From assembly GCF_001403615.1 (NCBI RefSeq), contig NZ_LN879454.1:382216-446215 (forward strand): DNA of 64,000 nucleotides. Direction: 5' to 3'. The notes beneath the pieces are model-generated. The model worked only from the letters and a program-made list of their open reading frames with translations. It did no database searches and had not been told where the DNA came from. Origin of the DNA: Desnuesiella massiliensis. GTDB lineage: Bacteria; Bacillota; Clostridia; Clostridiales; Clostridiaceae. Position numbers and translations under genes: made by a program. Shown piece by piece: positions 46,003 to 55,556 of this stretch (positions are counted from its first letter, which is position 1; each line of letters opens with the position of its first letter).

Positions 46003-48603
46003 ATGAATTTATTTTACAAGGACTCCTCAGAAGTGGTTATGGAAAAATTGGGAGTCACAAAGGATGGCTTAAACAATGAAGAGATAAACAAGAGAAGAGG
46101 TCAGTATGGCTTCAATGAATTGGTAGAAGGGGAGAAGAAGACTGCTCTTCAGGTTTTTCTAGAACAATTTAAGGACTTTTTAGTGTTAATATTAATAGGA
46201 GCCGCAGTAATTTCAGCCTTTTTAGGTAAATTTGAAAGCACCTTGGTTATCCTAGTGGTGGTAATCATCAACTCTATTTTAGGGACAGTACAGCACATAA
46301 AGGCAGAAAAATCCCTTAGCAGCTTAAAGGCATTGTCTTCTCCGGTGGCAAAGGTTTTTAGAAATGGGCAAAAGCTTGAAATAGCTTCAAGAGAAGTGAT
46401 ATCAGGAGATATATTATATTTAGATGCAGGGGACTATATTAGTGCAGACGCCAGGATAATTGAAAGTTATAACCTTCAAGTAAATGAAAGCTCCCTAACA
46501 GGAGAGTCGGAAAGCGTATTGAAACAGGTTGAGGCAATCAGTGGAGACAATATAGCTCTTGGAGATAGAAAAAATATGTTATTCTCAGGTAGCTTTGTTA
46601 CCTATGGAAGAGCCGTAGCTGTGGTTACTGCTATAGGAATGAAAACTGAAATAGGAAATATAGCAAATCTTTTAGAAAGTGCTAAGGAAAAGAAAACACC
46701 ATTACAAGTAGCTCTAGATAGCTTCGGCAAAAAGCTTGCTATAGTAATACTTATAATATGTGGAATCATATTTGCTTTAAATACTTTTAGAGGAAACTCC
46801 CTGATAGATTCTTTCATGTTTGCAGTATCTTTAGCTGTAGCTGCAATACCAGAGGCTTTAAGCTCCATAGTAACTATAGTGCTTGCTTTAGGTACTCAAA
46901 AGATGGCCAAGAAAAATGCCATAGTGAGAAAGCTGCATGCCGTAGAAAGTCTAGGAAGTATATCTGTAATATGCTCCGATAAAACTGGTACTTTAACACA
47001 GAACAAAATGACAGTGCAGAAGCTTTTTATAGATGGAAAAGTGGTAGAGGCTAAGGAATTTAATGAAGAGAATAAGCTAGAGAAAAAGCTAGTAACCATG
47101 TCTCTTTTATGTAATGATGCTGTTACTATAGATAAGAAAGAGATAGGAGATCCTACGGAAGTAGCCTTAGTAAATTTAGGTGAATTATATAGTCTTGATG
47201 AATTAAAGCTTAGAGAAGAGTATGAAAGAGTGAAGGAGCTTCCCTTTGATTCAGACAGAAAGCTCATGAGCACTGTAAATAGGTTAAGAGGAACTACACT
47301 TATGATTACTAAAGGAGCCTTAGACGTTATTTTATCTAGGGTTATAGGTATGGAGACCTCAGAAGGCATCAAGGAAATTGACAGGGAATCCATAGAAAAA
47401 ATAAATAGAGAATTCTCTAAACAGGGACTTAGAGTTCTAGCCTTTGCTTATAGAGGCTTTGAAGAACACAGAGAATTAAATATTGAAGATGAGAAGGATT
47501 TGGTATTCCTAGGGTTAGTTGCTATGATGGACCCGCCAAGAGAGGAATCGGCCATAGCCGTGAAGGAATGTATTGAGGCTGGCATAAAACCAGTTATGAT
47601 TACAGGAGACCACAAAATAACTGCTTCTGCCATTGCAAAGAAGGTTGGTATATTAAAAAATGATAAGGAAGCGATTGAAGGCTTTGAGTTAGATTCCCTA
47701 ACAGATGAGCAGCTAAAGGAAAGAGTAGAGAATATTTCTGTATATGCTAGAGTATCTCCAGAGCATAAAATCAGAATAGTAAAGGCTTGGCAGGAAAAAG
47801 GCAATGTGGTTGCCATGACAGGAGATGGAGTAAATGATGCCCCGGCACTAAAACAAGCAGATATAGGAGTAGCCATGGGGATAACAGGTACAGAGGTAGC
47901 CAAAGACGCAGCTTCTATGGTTCTTGCAGATGATAATTTTAAGACCATAGTAAAAGCTATCTCCAATGGAAGGAGTATTTATGAGAATATAAAGAACTCC
48001 ATTAAATTCTTGTTATCAGGAAATACCGCAGGAATCATGGTGGTACTATACGCATCCTTACTAGCATTACCAGTACCCTTTGCCCCAGTGCATCTGCTTT
48101 TTATAAATCTAGTAACAGATAGTCTACCAGCTATCGCCATAGGCTTAGAGCCTCACAATAAAAATGTGATGAAGGAAAAGCCAAGAGGAAGGAATTCATC
48201 ACTATTAGATAGAGTCTTTGCTACGGAGGTTATTATTGAAGGATTTTTTATAGCCTTAAGCACCTTAATAGCTTTCCATATAGGTTTATCCACTGGAAAT
48301 ACCTTAACAGCAAGTACTATGGCCTTTGCTACCCTATGTCTTTCAAGGCTAGTCCATGGCTTTAACTGTAGATCTAAACAATCCATATTTAAGGTTGGAG
48401 TGTTTTCAAATAAGTATGCTTTGATTGCTTTTTTACTAGGATATTTATTCTTGAACTTGGTATTAAGAATAGCTCCTTTAATGAAGATTTTTGAAGTGGC
48501 ATCTCTAAGCAGCAATGAATATATGATGGTAAATGCCTTGGCATTCCTGCCTTTGGTAGTGGTACAGTTATATAAATTGATTTTTGCAGATAGAAAGAGA
48601 TAG
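46003..48603 (+). CDS. P-type cation-transporting ATPase under Mn riboswitch control
   Basis: 866 residues, P2A (SERCA/PMCA-like) type. SLTGESE near residue 165, the phosphorylation motif CSDKTGTLTQNKM with Asp at about 326, MITGDHKITA, GDGVNDAPALKQADIGVAMG near 608. Membrane helix 4 carries AAIPEALSSIV and helix 6 NLVTDSLPA. GGAGG precedes the ATG. The motifs alone would say Ca(II) pump; the yybP-ykoY riboswitch upstream suggests that Mn(II) is at least one exported ion. Confidence 0.92.
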   Translation: MNLFYKDSSEVVMEKLGVTKDGLNNEEINKRRGQYGFNELVEGEKKTALQVFLEQFKDFLVLILIGAAVISAFLGKFESTLVILVVVIINSILGTVQHIKAEKSLSSLKALSSPVAKVFRNGQKLEIASREVISGDILYLDAGDYISADARIIESYNLQVNESSLTGESESVLKQVEAISGDNIALGDRKNMLFSGSFVTYGRAVAVVTAIGMKTEIGNIANLLESAKEKKTPLQVALDSFGKKLAIVILIICGIIFALNTFRGNSLIDSFMFAVSLAVAAIPEALSSIVTIVLALGTQKMAKKNAIVRKLHAVESLGSISVICSDKTGTLTQNKMTVQKLFIDGKVVEAKEFNEENKLEKKLVTMSLLCNDAVTIDKKEIGDPTEVALVNLGELYSLDELKLREEYERVKELPFDSDRKLMSTVNRLRGTTLMITKGALDVILSRVIGMETSEGIKEIDRESIEKINREFSKQGLRVLAFAYRGFEEHRELNIEDEKDLVFLGLVAMMDPPREESAIAVKECIEAGIKPVMITGDHKITASAIAKKVGILKNDKEAIEGFELDSLTDEQLKERVENISVYARVSPEHKIRIVKAWQEKGNVVAMTGDGVNDAPALKQADIGVAMGITGTEVAKDAASMVLADDNFKTIVKAISNGRSIYENIKNSIKFLLSGNTAGIMVVLYASLLALPVPFAPVHLLFINLVTDSLPAIAIGLEPHNKNVMKEKPRGRNSSLLDRVFATEVIIEGFFIALSTLIAFHIGLSTGNTLTASTMAFATLCLSRLVHGFNCRSKQSIFKVGVFSNKYALIAFLLGYLFLNLVLRIAPLMKIFEVASLSSNEYMMVNALAFLPLVVVQLYKLIFADRKR

Positions 48604-48672
48604 TTTTAATGTGGAAGGAAGAGAAGTCTTTCCATATCAGTATTATGAGGAATTAATAAAATATAGTTATGA

Positions 48673-48708
48673 TAAGAGCTTATGCAATGAATTTTGCATA
48701 AGCTCTTA
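48673..48708 (+). terminator. terminator after the P-type ATPase
   Basis: AAGAGCTTATGCAA / TTGCATAAGCTCTT, perfect 14-bp stem. No gene seen in the rest of 48604-48933. Confidence 0.8.
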
Positions 48709-48933
48709 TAATTAGATAAACATAGACTTTTTCAGATGATTGAGAGAAAAGTTTTATTATTCCTTTGCTTTTAAGCGAAAGCTGCAGTGGGAAAAATAAA
48801 TATGGTAATCGTTAGAATTAGGTAAGGTGAAATATATATTTGAAGAAGGAGAATCCAAGAACAGTAGGTTTATTATTATTAGGTATTGGTATATAATAAT
48901 ATATAGATAATTTTTCTTTAGGAGGAATTTAGT

Positions 48934-49098
48934 ATGGAAAATAAAGAGAATAGCTTATATGATCTTTTTAAGAATTATTCATATAGTCAATTAAAAACTT
49001 TATTTAAAAATGCAAAAACAAAAGAAGAACAAGATTTTTATATGACTTTATCAAATCTAGTATTACAAAAAGAACAATCGAAGGTAATAGGTAGATAA
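48934..49098 (+). CDS. small partner protein of the zeta-like kinase
   Basis: 54 residues (MENKENSLYDLFKNYSYSQL), helical and charged. AGGAGG precedes the ATG by nine bases. Its stop lies one base before the ATG of the zeta-like gene, so the two are co-translated. It is not related by eye to epsilon or PezA antitoxins. An antitoxin role is inferred from the order. Confidence 0.65.
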   Translation: MENKENSLYDLFKNYSYSQLKTLFKNAKTKEEQDFYMTLSNLVLQKEQSKVIGR

Positions 49099-49099
49099 T

Positions 49100-49669
49100 A
49101 TGCCAACTTATACAATTTTTGCAGGCGTTAACGGCGCTGGAAAAACTTCAATATATAAGTCTATATATTATAATGAAAATAAAGATGAAAAAAGAATAAA
49201 TACTGATGAAATGGTAGCTAGAATTGGCTCGTGGAAAGATAGCAACCTTCAAATAAAATGTGCAAGAGAAGCAGTAAAATTAATAAAAATGTATATTTTA
49301 GAAGGGATATCTTTTAATCAAGAAACAACATTATCAGGTAAAAGTATGATTAAAAATATAAAATTAGCAAAGCAAAATGGATTTTATGTGGTTATAAATT
49401 ATATAGATGTAGAAAACCCAGAAGTTGCAAAAGAAAGAGTTAAATTTAGAGTTAATAATGGAGGACATGGAATTCCAGATGAAGATATAGAAAGAAGATA
49501 TTATGATTCCTTAAACAATTTAAAACATGTTATTGAAATATGTGATGAAATAAATATATACGACAATACAGAAATGTTTAAAGAAATTATTGATTTTAAA
49601 AATGGTAGTATTATATGGATAGATAAAAAAGTACCATCATGGGCTAATGACATATTACAAAATAGCTAG
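49100..49669 (+). CDS. zeta-toxin-family kinase
   Basis: 189 residues. Walker A GVNGAGKTS (about residues 9-17), RINTDEMVARIG with the conserved Asp, FNQETTLSGKS, and ERVKFRVNNGGHGIP with conserved Arg residues. These match zeta/PezT-type enzymes, which phosphorylate UDP-N-acetylglucosamine and block wall synthesis. Shorter than PezT (about 250) and without a fused antitoxin domain. Forms a tight pair with the 54-residue gene upstream. Confidence 0.85.
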   Translation: MPTYTIFAGVNGAGKTSIYKSIYYNENKDEKRINTDEMVARIGSWKDSNLQIKCAREAVKLIKMYILEGISFNQETTLSGKSMIKNIKLAKQNGFYVVINYIDVENPEVAKERVKFRVNNGGHGIPDEDIERRYYDSLNNLKHVIEICDEINIYDNTEMFKEIIDFKNGSIIWIDKKVPSWANDILQNS

Positions 49670-49700
49670 TAAAATGGATTGAGTTTTACTAGCTATATTT
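49662..49700 (+). terminator. terminator of the zeta-like operon
   Basis: TAGCTAGTAAAA / TTTTACTAGCTA stem overlapping the stop codon. Confidence 0.75.
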
Positions 49701-49751
49701 ATATGCAAATATAGAAGAAACTTGAAATTTAGGGAGTTAGCTTTAAGTATT

Positions 49752-49807
49752 AATTTATACATGATTTGAAATTACCTAATGCTGTTATTTTCAAACATAT
49801 ATAAGTT
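49752..49807. repeat. 56-nt hairpin repeat, copy B
   Basis: AATTTATACATG / CATATATAAGTT outer stem and AAATTA / TTATTTT inner stem. Copy in the gap before the GH3 gene. Confidence 0.5.
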
Positions 49808-49940
49808 AGGATTTTCTAAATAAACCCTATATTAAACTTATATAATGAGTGAAAATCTTCTTGTCATGGAGGCTTTTAGGGATTCGTCTCCACCATTATG
49901 TAACAACACTCCAGCTTTTTTCATATATTAGGTATAATAA

Positions 49941-51638
49941 GTGCTTGGGGAGTGTATTATTACGAGCATAATCAGCAAGGCTCTATATAAAATTGCTATA
50001 GAAGGTGGAGGCATAGTTAAAAAGAAATTTAACAGGGATGCCCAAAACTGCAGAGCAGTAAACGAAGAAGTATTATATAAGATATTGAAAGCAAATTATA
50101 ATAGTGAGATAGGGATTAAGCTTAAATTTAAAGATATAAAGTCTAGAGAGGATTTTAAAAAACAAGTTCCATTAACCGAATATGCGTATTATGAGAACTA
50201 TATAAGGCGAATGGCAGATGGAGAAAAAAATATTTTAACAAGCAAAAATATAGAATACTTTGGTCATACATCAGGAACTACAGGAAAACAAAAGTTAATT
50301 CCCTTTACTAAAACTAGCAGAAGGATTGCTTCAAAATACATGGCATTGCTTATGAATAAATTTTCTTATGATAACTTTAAAGAAAATTGGAATTATGGAA
50401 AAGGTTTAATGATAGCTGATATAGTTATGACAACCTATACTAAAGGCGGAATACCAATATGTTCTGCTACTTCTTGCGGTATGAATGCTATAAGGCATAT
50501 ACTGCCATACTTATACACCTCACCGATAGAAGTTATGAGAATAAAAGATAAGGAAACTGCACTTTATCTTCATCTGCTATTTGCACTAAAAGAAACCAGA
50601 CTTTTATATATTAATGGAATTTTTATTTCCAGTATACTAGATTTATTTAGAGTTTTAGAAAGCAGACATAAAGACTTAGTTAGAGATATAAGAAGAGGAT
50701 ATATAAACAGCAATCTAAATATTGATGAATACACAAGAAAAAAACTAAATAAACTTCTTTCTCCTAGTGCCAGTAGGGCAGATAAATTAGAGGAAGAATT
50801 TAAAAAAGGGTTTAAGGGTATTAGCAGAAGAATATGGCCGAGTTTAACCTATATTGCAACAGTAACTGGAGCCAATTTTTCTATATATGATGATAAAGTA
50901 AATTATTATACTGATTCATTATCTATTTACTCGCCAGCCTATGCTTCTACTGAAGCTATGATTGGAATTAATCCTTATGCAAATAAGATAAGATATGTAA
51001 TTATCCCTGACACTGCTTTTTATGAATTCATTCCTGTTAGAGAAGGAAATAATGATAGTCAACCTACCCTTTGCTTAGAAGAATTAAAAATAGGAGAAAA
51101 GTATGAAATAGTTATTACTAATTATTCAGGTCTTTATAGATATAGAATGGGTGATGTTATTAAGGTAGTTGGTTTTTATAATAATTGCCCAGAAGTTGAA
51201 TTTTTATATAGAAAGAGTCAGGTATTGAATATGGTATCTGAAAAGACTAATGAAGAGCATTTAACTAATGCCATAAGAGGTACAACAAAAAAGTTGAATT
51301 TAAGCTTAGTGGATTATACTACAATGCCTGATAACTCAATTACACCCGGAAGATATATTTTTTACTTTGAATTTAAAAATGATATGCCTGATTATAACAT
51401 TAAATTATTAGAGGAAACATTAGATAGTGAAATTAGAAATTCGAATTTAGCCTACGATAGAGCTAGAAATAATAAGAAATTAAGTATGGTAAAAGTAGTG
51501 CTTTTAGCATCAAACACTTTCAATTTAGTAAAGGAATCTTTATTTAATAAGGGGATATCAAAAAACCAAATTAAGATTCCAAGGGTTATAGTTAATAATA
51601 GAAATATATTAAATATTATTAATGAAAATAAGATGTGA
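49941..51638 (+). CDS. GH3-family acyl-acid-amido synthetase-like protein
   Basis: 565 residues. The adenylation P-loop is seen in FGHTSGTTGKQKLIPFT near residue 110; further GH3 features are YASTEAMIGIN near 328 and GLYRYRMGDVIKVVGF near 400. In plants GH3 enzymes join amino acids to hormones such as auxin; bacterial members are poorly studied and their substrates are unknown. The GTG start at 49941 is uncertain because GGGGAG lies just after it; a rarer start downstream is possible. Monocistronic, ended by a hairpin at 51682. Confidence 0.85.
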   Translation: MLGECIITSIISKALYKIAIEGGGIVKKKFNRDAQNCRAVNEEVLYKILKANYNSEIGIKLKFKDIKSREDFKKQVPLTEYAYYENYIRRMADGEKNILTSKNIEYFGHTSGTTGKQKLIPFTKTSRRIASKYMALLMNKFSYDNFKENWNYGKGLMIADIVMTTYTKGGIPICSATSCGMNAIRHILPYLYTSPIEVMRIKDKETALYLHLLFALKETRLLYINGIFISSILDLFRVLESRHKDLVRDIRRGYINSNLNIDEYTRKKLNKLLSPSASRADKLEEEFKKGFKGISRRIWPSLTYIATVTGANFSIYDDKVNYYTDSLSIYSPAYASTEAMIGINPYANKIRYVIIPDTAFYEFIPVREGNNDSQPTLCLEELKIGEKYEIVITNYSGLYRYRMGDVIKVVGFYNNCPEVEFLYRKSQVLNMVSEKTNEEHLTNAIRGTTKKLNLSLVDYTTMPDNSITPGRYIFYFEFKNDMPDYNIKLLEETLDSEIRNSNLAYDRARNNKKLSMVKVVLLASNTFNLVKESLFNKGISKNQIKIPRVIVNNRNILNIINENKM

Positions 51639-51681
51639 AAGTAAAGTCAATAGGTCAGTGGTTTTAAATATTATAATTAAA

Positions 51682-51722
51682 AATAGTAGCTATCCATTTG
51701 CGTATGGGGCCGCTATTTTTTT
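51682..51722 (+). terminator. terminator after the GH3-family gene
   Basis: AATAGTAGC / GCCGCTATT stem and T run. A second hairpin-like sequence (CACTATTAAGG / CCTTATGGTG, T run) follows at about 51743-51775. Confidence 0.7.
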
Positions 51723-51944
51723 GAAATTTTTTCTGTAAGTAACACTATTAAGGATTGCCTTATGGTGCTTTTTGTTTTAGTTTGCTTACATCCTATTTTT
51801 TAAAATTACAATATTAAAATTCTACGTTATATCCGTTACCACTTGCAGGTGATTGAGCTTACCCAGTTTAAATATCCAAAAGTAAATAGTATAATTAAGT
51901 AAATAATATATCCTGATTACAACATAGATTAGGAGGATAACAAA

Positions 51945-52640
51945 ATGAAATACAAAATATATATTGTAGAAGATGATTTATCAATAAGTACTTTATTGCA
52001 AGAATATATAGATAAGTATGGTTTTGAGACCAGAGCAGCAGATAACTTTGAGGATATTATGATTGGCTTTAATGAGTTCAATCCAAACTTAGTGTTGCTG
52101 GATGTTAATTTGCCAAAGTTTGATGGTTTTTATTGGTGCAGAAAAATAAGACAGCAATCAAAAATCCCTATAATATTTATATCAGCAAGGGACAGCGGAA
52201 TGGATCAAGTGATGGCTTTAGAAAGCGGAGCAGATGATTATATAACTAAACCTTTTTATTATGATGTTGCTATCGCTAAGATAAAGAGTCAAATAAGAAG
52301 AGCCTTTGGTGACTATGCTGCCAGATCAGAGGAAAGAATCGTTGAAATTGATGGTCTTAAGTTTTATCCGGAAAGATCAGAGGTAGAATTTAAAGATGAA
52401 AAATTAATTATAGCTAAAAGGGAAGGTATACTGCTGGAATGTCTTATGAGTAAATATCCTAAAATTGTGGGAAGAGATTTGCTTTTAGAAAAGATATGGG
52501 ATGATTTGGAGTTCGTAGAGGAGAACACTTTAAGCGTTAATATTAGCAGAGTACGCAAAAGATTGCAGGCTTTAGGAATAGATAATGGGATAGAAACAAT
52601 AAGAGGGTCAGGTTATAGATTAAATAAAACCTGGCAGTAG
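51945..52640 (+). CDS. BceR-like response regulator (second module)
   Basis: 231 residues. Receiver domain with phospho-acceptor Asp in LVLLDVNLPKFDGFYWC and Lys in DDYITKPF; OmpR-type DNA-binding domain (VEENTLSVNISRVRKRL). AGGAGG precedes the ATG. Similar to the regulator at 43226. Starts an operon-like row with the kinase (9 bp apart), uppP and the Bce transporter. A candidate operator for it lies at 53675. Confidence 0.92.
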   Translation: MKYKIYIVEDDLSISTLLQEYIDKYGFETRAADNFEDIMIGFNEFNPNLVLLDVNLPKFDGFYWCRKIRQQSKIPIIFISARDSGMDQVMALESGADDYITKPFYYDVAIAKIKSQIRRAFGDYAARSEERIVEIDGLKFYPERSEVEFKDEKLIIAKREGILLECLMSKYPKIVGRDLLLEKIWDDLEFVEENTLSVNISRVRKRLQALGIDNGIETIRGSGYRLNKTWQ

Positions 52641-52649
52641 GGAGTAAGT

Positions 52650-53639
52650 ATGAAATTGTTTTTAAAGCATAACAAAGGGTATATAACTATATATTTTTTA
52701 AGTTTAGCTCTTACAATAATATATTCTAATCTTAATGGATTTATAGGACTTAGTGAGGTTATCTACATATTTATGTTTAATACTTTCATTTTGCTGTGCT
52801 TTTTAGCTTTTAAGTATTATCAAAATAGACAATTATACCGATTGCTAGAGGGCGGGATTACTGAGCTAAATGATGTTTTTTTAAACTTTGGTATTTCAGA
52901 TTTAAGCCAAAGTGTTTCACAGGTATTAAAGAAGCTCCACGGCTTATATGAAGCTCAAATTCAAAAAGGAGATAAACTTCATGAGGAACATTTAAGGTTT
53001 ATAAATCAGTGGGTGCATCAAATGAAGACCCCTCTTTCAGTAATACAACTGCAGCTTCAAGAATTTGAAGGAGAAGAGAAATATGATAATATGCAAGAAG
53101 AGGTCAATAAGCTAAAGGAAGGCTTAAAAATGGTATTATATTTCGCTAGACTAGATTCTTTCCAAAAGGATTTTTTAGTAGAAAGGATTTCTTTAAAGCA
53201 GCTGGCTCGGGATATTGTAAATGAAGAAAAAAAGGTTTTTATAAGGAATAGAATAATACCAAGAGTTGAGATAGATGAGAGCATTGAAGTTTATAGTGAT
53301 GCTAAGTGGTTAAAATTTGCGTTAGGTCAGCTCATTATTAATGGAGTAAAATATTCTAAGGGTAAAGGAAAAGAATTAATTATAAATGCCTCTGAAGATG
53401 AAAAGGAGATTAGGTTGAATGTCATTGATAGAGGAATAGGAATTCCTGCTAAAGATATAAAAAGGGTATTTGATCCTTTCTTTACAGGAGAGAATGGGCG
53501 TAAGTATGGAGAGTCTACCGGTATGGGATTATATATAACTAAAGAGGTGTCTAAAAATTTGGGTCATGAAGTAGAGATACAATCTACCGTTAATGAGGGA
53601 ACAATGGTTACAATGAAATTTAAAAAGGCAAATGAATAG
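52650..53639 (+). CDS. BceS-like sensor histidine kinase (second module)
   Basis: 329 residues: two closely spaced membrane helices near residues 12-55, H-box NQWVHQMKTPLSVIQLQ, N-box LGQLIINGVKYSKG, G-boxes DRGIGIPAKDIKRVFDPFF and TGMGLYITK. Intramembrane-sensing kinase of the Bce type that depends on its ABC transporter for input. GGGAGTAAGT precedes the ATG. Confidence 0.92.
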   Translation: MKLFLKHNKGYITIYFLSLALTIIYSNLNGFIGLSEVIYIFMFNTFILLCFLAFKYYQNRQLYRLLEGGITELNDVFLNFGISDLSQSVSQVLKKLHGLYEAQIQKGDKLHEEHLRFINQWVHQMKTPLSVIQLQLQEFEGEEKYDNMQEEVNKLKEGLKMVLYFARLDSFQKDFLVERISLKQLARDIVNEEKKVFIRNRIIPRVEIDESIEVYSDAKWLKFALGQLIINGVKYSKGKGKELIINASEDEKEIRLNVIDRGIGIPAKDIKRVFDPFFTGENGRKYGESTGMGLYITKEVSKNLGHEVEIQSTVNEGTMVTMKFKKANE

Positions 53640-53674
53640 GTAACTATTTATTTGCTTTTTTTGAGCATAAAATC

Positions 53675-53688
53675 TTACATACATGTCA
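53675..53688. promoter_or_regulatory. BceR-type operator and promoter upstream of uppP
   Basis: TTACA-TACA-TGTCA fits the BceR-type pattern TNACA-N4-TGTNA exactly. It lies about 43 bases before a TATAAT -10 box (53731-53736) that has no good -35 box, as expected for a promoter that needs an activator. Confidence 0.65.
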
Positions 53689-53772
53689 CATTCCCGTAAG
53701 CTTTGCAGATGGCAGCATATGCATTATTATTATAATCTATTGCTATAGGTTTTAAAGGAGGAGTGATAGGTA

Positions 53773-54621
53773 ATGGATATAATTTTTATATTAAAGGCTA
53801 TTATAATTGCCATAGTAGAGGGTTTAACTGAATTTATACCGGTATCTTCTACAGGGCACATGATATTAGTAGGATGGGCAATTGATTTCCACGGAGAATT
53901 TGCCAAGATGTTTGAAGTTGTAATTCAGCTTGGAGCCATAATGGCAGTAGTTGTTTTGTATTGGAAAAAGATTGAGGAGAGCATAGTTGAATTCTTTAGC
54001 TTTATATTTACCAGAGGGAAAAAAGGAAAAATAGGCTTTAGATTCGGAATAAATGTTATTGTGGCTTCAATTCCCATGGCTATTGTGGGAGTATTGTTTT
54101 ACGATAAAATAAAAGCAAAGTTTATACCTGAAGCTGTTATAGCTGGGTTTATAGTTGGAGGAGTATTATTAATAATACTTGAGAAGATATATAAAAATAA
54201 GACTCATAAGATAGCGGACATAGATAATATGACACCAGGGCAATCAATTAAAGTGGGTTTATTGCAGCTTTTGGCTGTATGGCCTGGAATGTCAAGAAGT
54301 GCTTCTACAATCATGGGTGGATGGATTGCAGGCTTATCAACACCCATAGCGGCAGAATTCTCATTTTTCATAGCTATTCCAGCAATGATAGGTGCCTCCG
54401 GAAAGGATTTATTTGAATTTGACTACTCCATAATGACACCAACTCTATGGATTGCATTAATTTCCGGATTTGTTGTAGCCTTTTTAGTAGCTTTAATAGT
54501 TATGAAAAAATTTGTGGGCTTTCTGAAAAAGAAACCACTAAAGGTATTTGCGCTATATAGAATAGCCGCAGGGATTTTACTAGGAATATTGGTATTAACT
54601 AAGATTATAACTTTAACATGA
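53773..54621 (+). CDS. uppP: undecaprenyl-diphosphate phosphatase (BacA type)
   Basis: 282 residues, about eight membrane segments. Both catalytic motifs are present: EGLTEFIPVSSTGH near residues 17-30 and GMSRSAST near 174. It removes a phosphate from undecaprenyl diphosphate, the lipid carrier that bacitracin traps, and so gives bacitracin resistance. AGGAGG precedes the ATG. It sits between the sensor kinase and the Bce ATPase, and its stop overlaps the start region of the ATPase gene, so they are co-expressed. Confidence 0.95.
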   Translation: MDIIFILKAIIIAIVEGLTEFIPVSSTGHMILVGWAIDFHGEFAKMFEVVIQLGAIMAVVVLYWKKIEESIVEFFSFIFTRGKKGKIGFRFGINVIVASIPMAIVGVLFYDKIKAKFIPEAVIAGFIVGGVLLIILEKIYKNKTHKIADIDNMTPGQSIKVGLLQLLAVWPGMSRSASTIMGGWIAGLSTPIAAEFSFFIAIPAMIGASGKDLFEFDYSIMTPTLWIALISGFVVAFLVALIVMKKFVGFLKKKPLKVFALYRIAAGILLGILVLTKIITLT

Positions 54622-54635
54622 TAGAGGTGAATGTA

Positions 54636-55379
54636 ATGGGAACTTTGGAGATAAGTAATTTAAGTAAAGTATATGGAAATAAGATATTATTTAGTGCCTT
54701 AAAGAATATAAGCTTTTCTATAGAGGAGGGGGAGTTCCTAGGGATTATGGGGCCTTCAGGAAGCGGTAAAACAACCCTGCTAAATATGATTTCAACAGTA
54801 GATAAACCAACCTCAGGAGAAATAACAATAAAAAATAAGAAGCCTTTAAGACTACAGGGAGATGAACTTGCCCTATTTAGAAGGAGAGAACTAGGCTTTG
54901 TATTTCAAGATTTCAATCTGCTTGATACCTTAACTGTGGGAGAAAACATAGTGCTTCCACTTACGCTAGATGGTATACCTGTTAAAAAACAGGATGATGA
55001 GCTTAACAGAATATCCAGGATACTTGGAATAGAGGATTTGCTAAATAAGAGAACCTTTGAAATATCTGGCGGAGAATCTCAAAGAACAGCAATCGCACGA
55101 GCATTAATTCATAAGCCTACTTTATTGCTTGCAGATGAACCTACTGGCAACCTGGACTCTAAAGCAGCTAAAATAGTGATGGAATTGTTTGAAAAAGTAA
55201 ATGAGAAGGAAAGGGTAACTACGATTATGGTAACCCACGACCCCCTATCTGCCAGCTATTGCAGCAGAATTTTATTTATAAAAGATGGAGCTATATATAA
55301 TGAGATCTGTAGAGGAGATAGCAGGCAGCAGTTTTATCATGAAATTATTGATGTGCTTGCACTGCTAGGAGGTAAGTAG
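54636..55379 (+). CDS. BceA-like ABC transporter ATP-binding protein (second module)
   Basis: About 247 residues from ATG 54636, preceded by AGAGGTG; the earlier ATG 54618 overlaps the uppP stop. Walker A GPSGSGKTT, signature ISGGESQRTAIARAL, Walker B LLLADEPTGNLD, THD H-loop. The matching permease gene is now 1.5 kb downstream because a tnpB gene lies between them. Confidence 0.92.
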   Translation: MGTLEISNLSKVYGNKILFSALKNISFSIEEGEFLGIMGPSGSGKTTLLNMISTVDKPTSGEITIKNKKPLRLQGDELALFRRRELGFVFQDFNLLDTLTVGENIVLPLTLDGIPVKKQDDELNRISRILGIEDLLNKRTFEISGGESQRTAIARALIHKPTLLLADEPTGNLDSKAAKIVMELFEKVNEKERVTTIMVTHDPLSASYCSRILFIKDGAIYNEICRGDSRQQFYHEIIDVLALLGGK

Positions 55380-55556
55380 CAGTTGAATAAAGTTTATAAA
55401 AACATATAAAACCATATTTAATTTATATAATATTTAATATAGGAGAAATATCATTTACAAGTACAACTTAGTCATTATTGTTGCGAAGGTATTTAGCTAT
55501 AGACTATTGGTTAAAATAAATGCTAAGGTAAAAAATGATTAAGGAGTTATTAGAAG

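Noticed and set aside
46602..48515. Several long minus-strand open frames within the P-type ATPase gene
   Set aside because: Low-complexity Ser-rich or Leu-rich shadows of a well-conserved gene on the plus strand.
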